Shown one piece after another: positions 6,896 through 9,938 of a DNA stretch of 9,938 bases. Origin of the DNA: Ferruginibacter sp. (GTDB lineage: Bacteria > Bacteroidota > Bacteroidia > Chitinophagales > Chitinophagaceae). The notes under the pieces were generated by a model. The model did not search any database. It was given only the letters and a program-made list of their open reading frames with translations, and was not told the DNA's origin. The stretch lies in contig VERM01000034.1 in assembly GCA_018882645.1 (NCBI GenBank), forward strand, positions 1 to 9,938. Direction: 5' to 3'. Numbering within the stretch: position 1 is the first letter of the stretch; every line of letters starts with the position of its first letter. The position numbers were made by a program, and so were the translations under genes.

Positions 6896-8202
6896 GTTTC
6901 GAATATTTGATTTTTGTTCAGCCATAGATTTCTGTAAGATTTATCTTTATCGTATTCGTTAGCTTGTTTTTCGATATTGAACACACTAGCTCCTCTGGGA
7001 TTGTTTCCAACGCCGGCAATATAGGCCCAATTACCCCAATTGCTGCAAACATCATAATCAATCAATTGTTGTTCAAAATAAGCAGCCCCATAACGCCAAT
7101 CCAATTTAAGATCATGACACAAATAGCTGGCTGTATTTTGTCGACCTCTGTTGCTCATCCATCCGGTATATTTTAATTCAAGCATATTGGCATCAATAAA
7201 ATCATTTCCCGTTTGACCGTTTTGCCATTTTTGAAATAAATGATTATCATGCTTGTTGAAACATCTTTCTCTGGAATTTATCCCATGATATCTAAAGTAT
7301 TGGTAAGGATATTTTTTAAACAAAAATGCAAAAAAATCACGCCACAATAATTCAAATACCAACCAATAGGTAGAATCGTTTTCGATAAATTCCTGCTCAT
7401 ATTTTTTTATCTCATGATAAACAGTCCTTGGAGAAAGACATCCCATTGCAAGCCAGGCAGAAAATTTAGATGAATAATTCTCTCCTATCATTCCATTACG
7501 TGTCTCTTTATATGTTGCTATTGCATGAGTTCCCGTCAAATATTTGTGTAGTCTTTTCATCCCTTCCGTTTCACCGCCTTTACAATCGATAGCAGCGCGA
7601 GAATCAAATTGGGCTTGAGCTAAATTCAGGTCTTCCATATCAGGAAGCTGAAGTTTTTCTATTGTTGGAGAAGAAATGAAATCCGGTTTCGGTATCAGCT
7701 GTCGGATGATTGAGGATTTTTCCACCCGTTTTCTGAAATCAGTAAATACATTAGGCATGTCATTTATGATGAAAGGAAGATCTTCGGGATGATATAGCGT
7801 ATCTGTGGAATAAGCTTCCAAAATACAGTTGATTTTATTCAATTCTTTTTCCACTTTTCCCTGAGTAATCAACTCTTCATATACAGACTCTTTCTTTGCA
7901 AAAACTTTTTCAGCATTGAATATTTTAGCAATTTTTGCAATTTCTATTTCCGGCTTGCCTTTCAAGAGGATTAATCCCGAACCGATTTTATGAAGATTTC
8001 TGTCAAGGTCTGTCAGTGATTCAAATAAAAATTGAGCTCTGAAGTTTCCAGTTTTTTTAAACCCGAAATCATTTGTTGTAAAATGATCATCATCTAGACA
8101 ATATACTGGAATCACTTCGTCAGATTGATCCAAAGCCTTATTCAAAGTCTCGTTATCATGCAATCGCAGGTCTGTTTTAAACCAAATGACAGCTCTCTTC
8201 AT
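6892..8202 (-). CDS. DASH-family cryptochrome/photolyase
   Basis: Flavoprotein of the DASH branch; characterised members repair cyclobutane pyrimidine dimers, preferentially in single-stranded or looped DNA, and may also sense light. The 436 residues contain the N-terminal alpha/beta antenna domain (VIWFKTDLRLHDN, 5-17) and a helical FAD-binding domain. This domain includes TYKETRNGMIGENYSSKFSAW (about 230-250), GCLSPRTVYHEI, WLVFELLWRDFF (280-291) and TGWMSNRGRQNTASYL (346-361). It also has the DASH-typical DYDVCSNWGNWAYIAGVGN (382-400). NRGRQN and SNWGNW distinguish it from class I photolyases. W369 and W392 correspond to E. coli Trp359 and Trp382, while the distal Trp306 position appears to be Asn316. 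Its ATG directly follows the stop of the upstream FeS photolyase (TAAATG), with no Shine-Dalgarno, implying coupled translation. The protein ends shortly after YRNLWL, without a long C-terminal extension. Confidence 0.95.
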   Translation of the reverse strand: MKRAVIWFKTDLRLHDNETLNKALDQSDEVIPVYCLDDDHFTTNDFGFKKTGNFRAQFLFESLTDLDRNLHKIGSGLILLKGKPEIEIAKIAKIFNAEKVFAKKESVYEELITQGKVEKELNKINCILEAYSTDTLYHPEDLPFIINDMPNVFTDFRKRVEKSSIIRQLIPKPDFISSPTIEKLQLPDMEDLNLAQAQFDSRAAIDCKGGETEGMKRLHKYLTGTHAIATYKETRNGMIGENYSSKFSAWLAMGCLSPRTVYHEIKKYEQEFIENDSTYWLVFELLWRDFFAFLFKKYPYQYFRYHGINSRERCFNKHDNHLFQKWQNGQTGNDFIDANMLELKYTGWMSNRGRQNTASYLCHDLKLDWRYGAAYFEQQLIDYDVCSNWGNWAYIAGVGNNPRGASVFNIEKQANEYDKDKSYRNLWLNKNQIFET

Positions 8203-9753
8203 TTACAACGAATTGATTTGTTTTAAATAATACTCTGCTTGTTGCAATATTGCAAGCCTGCCATCATCACTCATTTTTCTCCAAACGTTATACATCATAC
8301 CCATTCTAGGATTATTGGATAAAGCATCTTCATTTTTATTGAAAAAGTTCCAGTATAAACTATTGAATGGACAAGATTTTTCGCCTGTTTTTTGATCATA
8401 TTTGTAGTGGCAGCTTTCGCAATATCCACTCATCTTATGTATATAGGCGGCTGAGCTGACGTAAGGTTTGGTAGCCACAATGCCACCATCAGCAAACTGA
8501 CTCATGCCTCTTGTATTGGTAATTTCTACCCATTCAATTGCATCGATATAAATTCCTAAATACCATGCATCCACTTCATCAGGATGGATGCATGCCAGTA
8601 AAGCGAAATTGCCTGTAATCATCAGGCGCTGTATGTGATGCGCGTATGCAAATTCGAGAGACTGCGAAACTGCATGTTTCAGACAATTCATTTTGGTCTT
8701 GCCTGTCCAGAACCATTGCGGCAATGATGCTGTATGATTAAAAAAATTGAGATGGGAATATTCCGGCATTTTTAACCAATAGATGCCGCGCATGTATTCT
8801 CGCCATCCGATGATTTGTCTTACGAAACCCTCCAATTGATGAAAAGCAATGCTTTCAGGATTCTTGAAATAGAAATCGATAGCTTTGTCAACTACCTCTT
8901 TCGGAGAAATTAATTTGATATTTAAAGAGAACGATAGTCTGGAATGATATAATGACCATTCATGGGGCACCATCGCATCCTGAAAGGTTCCGAAAAATTG
9001 CAAACAGTTTTCAACAAAAAAATTGAGCAGGATTAGTGACTGCGATCGGTTGACTGGCCAGATAAATGCTTTACTGTTTACAGAGCCGATGGTATTTATT
9101 TTTGATTGAATGATTTCCAATTCAATTCCACTCACATCATTGGAAAACAAGAGCGGCGAGAGAGGCTTATGTGACTTTGGCAACTTCTTTCTGTTTGCCT
9201 CATCAAAATTCCATTTTCCATTAAGAGGCTTATCATCCATATCAACCAATACCTTGTGTTTTTTACGCATATAGCGGTAAAAGGTTTCCATCAAATAGGA
9301 CTTCTTCCCTGCAAACAAGTCTCCTAATTCATTTCGGGAGGTATAAAAATGCTCTGAATCATACACTGTAAAAGGAATGGACAACTCGTTTGCAAATGAT
9401 TTCAAATGCAGATCCAGCCTGTACTCATCGGGGAGCTGGTATTCAAATTTGGTGAAATTGTATTGCTCAATCAAAAACAAACAGTTTTTATCAAAGCGCT
9501 GAAGATTATTTTTATCATTCAGTTTAATATAGATGACATGGTGATTTAGTTGCTGTAACTCTTTTGCAAAATCCCTCATGGCAGCAAAAAAACCGATGAC
9601 TTTCTGAATATGGTGCGTTGCATAATCGGTTTCGCTTCTTATCTCCATCAAAACGTAGGTGACTGAATCATCAACAGATTTAAACCAGCTGTGATTGATA
9701 TTCAGCTGATCCCCCAGAATCAAACGAAGCGTTTTATTTTTTTTGATGTTCAT
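8203..9753 (-). CDS. Iron-sulfur cryptochrome/photolyase (FeS-BCP, PhrB-type, (6-4) photolyase family)
   Basis: Member of the 'photolyase-related protein' family (DPRP, COG3046), whose characterised members (Agrobacterium PhrB) repair (6-4) photoproducts with FAD, a ribityllumazine antenna and a [4Fe-4S] cluster. From the chosen start it has 516 residues. The N-terminal [10 protein letters not shown] segment is the family signature. Cys357, Cys445, Cys448 and Cys461 have spacings of 88, 3 and 13, the same as PhrB cluster ligands Cys350/438/441/454 from memory; the last three sit in SGYCESCHY and KSCPFN. The paired histidines at 372-373 ([10 protein letters not shown]) match the PhrB active-site histidines with the same offset of 7. 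I chose ATG 9753 because the longer in-frame start (9801) lies inside the DUF2256 gene and adds non-family residues before the LRLILGDQL motif. It overlaps DUF2256 by 20 bp and abuts the DASH gene. Confidence 0.96.
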   Translation of the reverse strand: MNIKKNKTLRLILGDQLNINHSWFKSVDDSVTYVLMEIRSETDYATHHIQKVIGFFAAMRDFAKELQQLNHHVIYIKLNDKNNLQRFDKNCLFLIEQYNFTKFEYQLPDEYRLDLHLKSFANELSIPFTVYDSEHFYTSRNELGDLFAGKKSYLMETFYRYMRKKHKVLVDMDDKPLNGKWNFDEANRKKLPKSHKPLSPLLFSNDVSGIELEIIQSKINTIGSVNSKAFIWPVNRSQSLILLNFFVENCLQFFGTFQDAMVPHEWSLYHSRLSFSLNIKLISPKEVVDKAIDFYFKNPESIAFHQLEGFVRQIIGWREYMRGIYWLKMPEYSHLNFFNHTASLPQWFWTGKTKMNCLKHAVSQSLEFAYAHHIQRLMITGNFALLACIHPDEVDAWYLGIYIDAIEWVEITNTRGMSQFADGGIVATKPYVSSAAYIHKMSGYCESCHYKYDQKTGEKSCPFNSLYWNFFNKNEDALSNNPRMGMMYNVWRKMSDDGRLAILQQAEYYLKQINSL

Positions 9754-9895
9754 ATTTATTTTTTTGCATTCTGCATTTATCACTGCAATATTTAACCTCA
9801 TTCCAGCTTTTCTCCCATTTTTTTCTCCATGAAAAAGGCCTGTTGCATACCAAACATATTTTTTCCGGCAGATTTTCTTTTTTTACATTCTTCAT
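9734..9895 (-). CDS. DUF2256 mini-protein with four cysteines (53 residues), function unknown
   Basis: Read directly from the minus strand: ATG at 9895-9893, TAA at 9736-9734, 53 residues. The core is Cys14-Leu-Val-Cys17, [18 protein letters not shown] with Cys37, and SDKC with Cys41, i.e. C-X2-C-X19-C-X3-C with Trp23, Trp27 and Trp31. This is the DUF2256 pattern (CxVCxRPFxWRKKW...VKYCSxxCR), a family without assigned function to my knowledge that I recall near photolyase genes. The cysteine spacing suggests a zinc ribbon or treble-clef-like metal site, and the basic, Trp-rich segment could contact DNA or protein; both are inferences. Its end overlaps the FeS photolyase start by 20 bp in another frame, so the two are probably co-translated. 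A run of K/N/Q residues forms the tail. Confidence 0.9.
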   Translation of the reverse strand: MKNVKKENLPEKICLVCNRPFSWRKKWEKSWNEVKYCSDKCRMQKNKYEHQKK

Positions 9896-9938
9896 ATATA
9901 AAGATTAACCGATCAAATCTTCCTTAATGACATTGACA

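Noticed and set aside
9754..9801. N-terminal extension of the FeS photolyase from the ATG at 9801
   Set aside because: The added 16 residues come from the out-of-frame DUF2256 coding region and precede the family's normal LRLILGDQL beginning.
9905..9937. Open minus-strand frame ending in TAA upstream of DUF2256, possibly the 3' end of another gene of the operon
   Set aside because: Only ten codons are visible before the window edge, too few to tell a coding tail from chance.
1..9938. CRISPR arrays, insertion sequences, tRNA or rRNA genes, prophage or defence genes
   Set aside because: I saw no direct-repeat arrays, transposase-like proteins, target-site duplications or RNA-gene signatures; coding sequence fills nearly the whole window.

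Overview
The window is AT-rich and gene-dense. Almost every start codon lacks a Shine-Dalgarno sequence and is preceded only by A/T-rich sequence. That, together with the urease and photolyase protein types, points to a member of the Bacteroidota (my inference, perhaps Chitinophagales or Sphingobacteriales; no rRNA or other marker is present to confirm it). There are two oppositely oriented gene blocks that meet tail to tail at about 4154-4192.

Block 1 (1-4153, plus strand) is the 3' part of a urease operon. It holds the C-terminal half of the urease catalytic subunit UreC (cut by the window edge), then ureE, ureF, ureG, ureD and a small polytopic membrane protein of the UreH/NicO-like nickel-permease type. 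The genes touch or overlap (ureC/ureE 0 bp, ureE/ureF 8 bp overlap, ureF/ureG 6 bp gap, ureG/ureD ATGA overlap, ureD/permease 8 bp overlap), so this is one transcript. The permease would bring in nickel, UreE would carry it, UreG (GTPase) with UreF and UreD would load it into the UreC active site, and urea hydrolysis would release ammonia.

Block 2 (9895-4193, minus strand) is a run of DNA-repair and light-responsive genes. In transcription order it has a 53-residue four-cysteine DUF2256 mini-protein, an iron-sulfur photolyase of the PhrB/FeS-BCP type, a DASH-type cryptochrome/photolyase, a small DUF2805 (TIGR03643) protein, an AlkB-like 2-oxoglutarate/Fe(II) dioxygenase, and the RmuC recombination-limiting protein. 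The first four are packed with overlaps of 20, 0 and 4 bp and look translationally coupled. AlkB and RmuC follow after gaps of 86 and 127 bp that contain AT-rich dyads.

The most interesting part is the four-gene module at 6551-9895. Two photolyases of different classes are co-translated with two tiny uncharacterised proteins, one with a zinc-ribbon-like cysteine pattern and one with a helix-turn-helix-like, basic sequence. The functions of DUF2256 and DUF2805 are not established as far as I know, and their tight coupling here suggests they are working parts or regulators of a light-dependent repair or sensing system.
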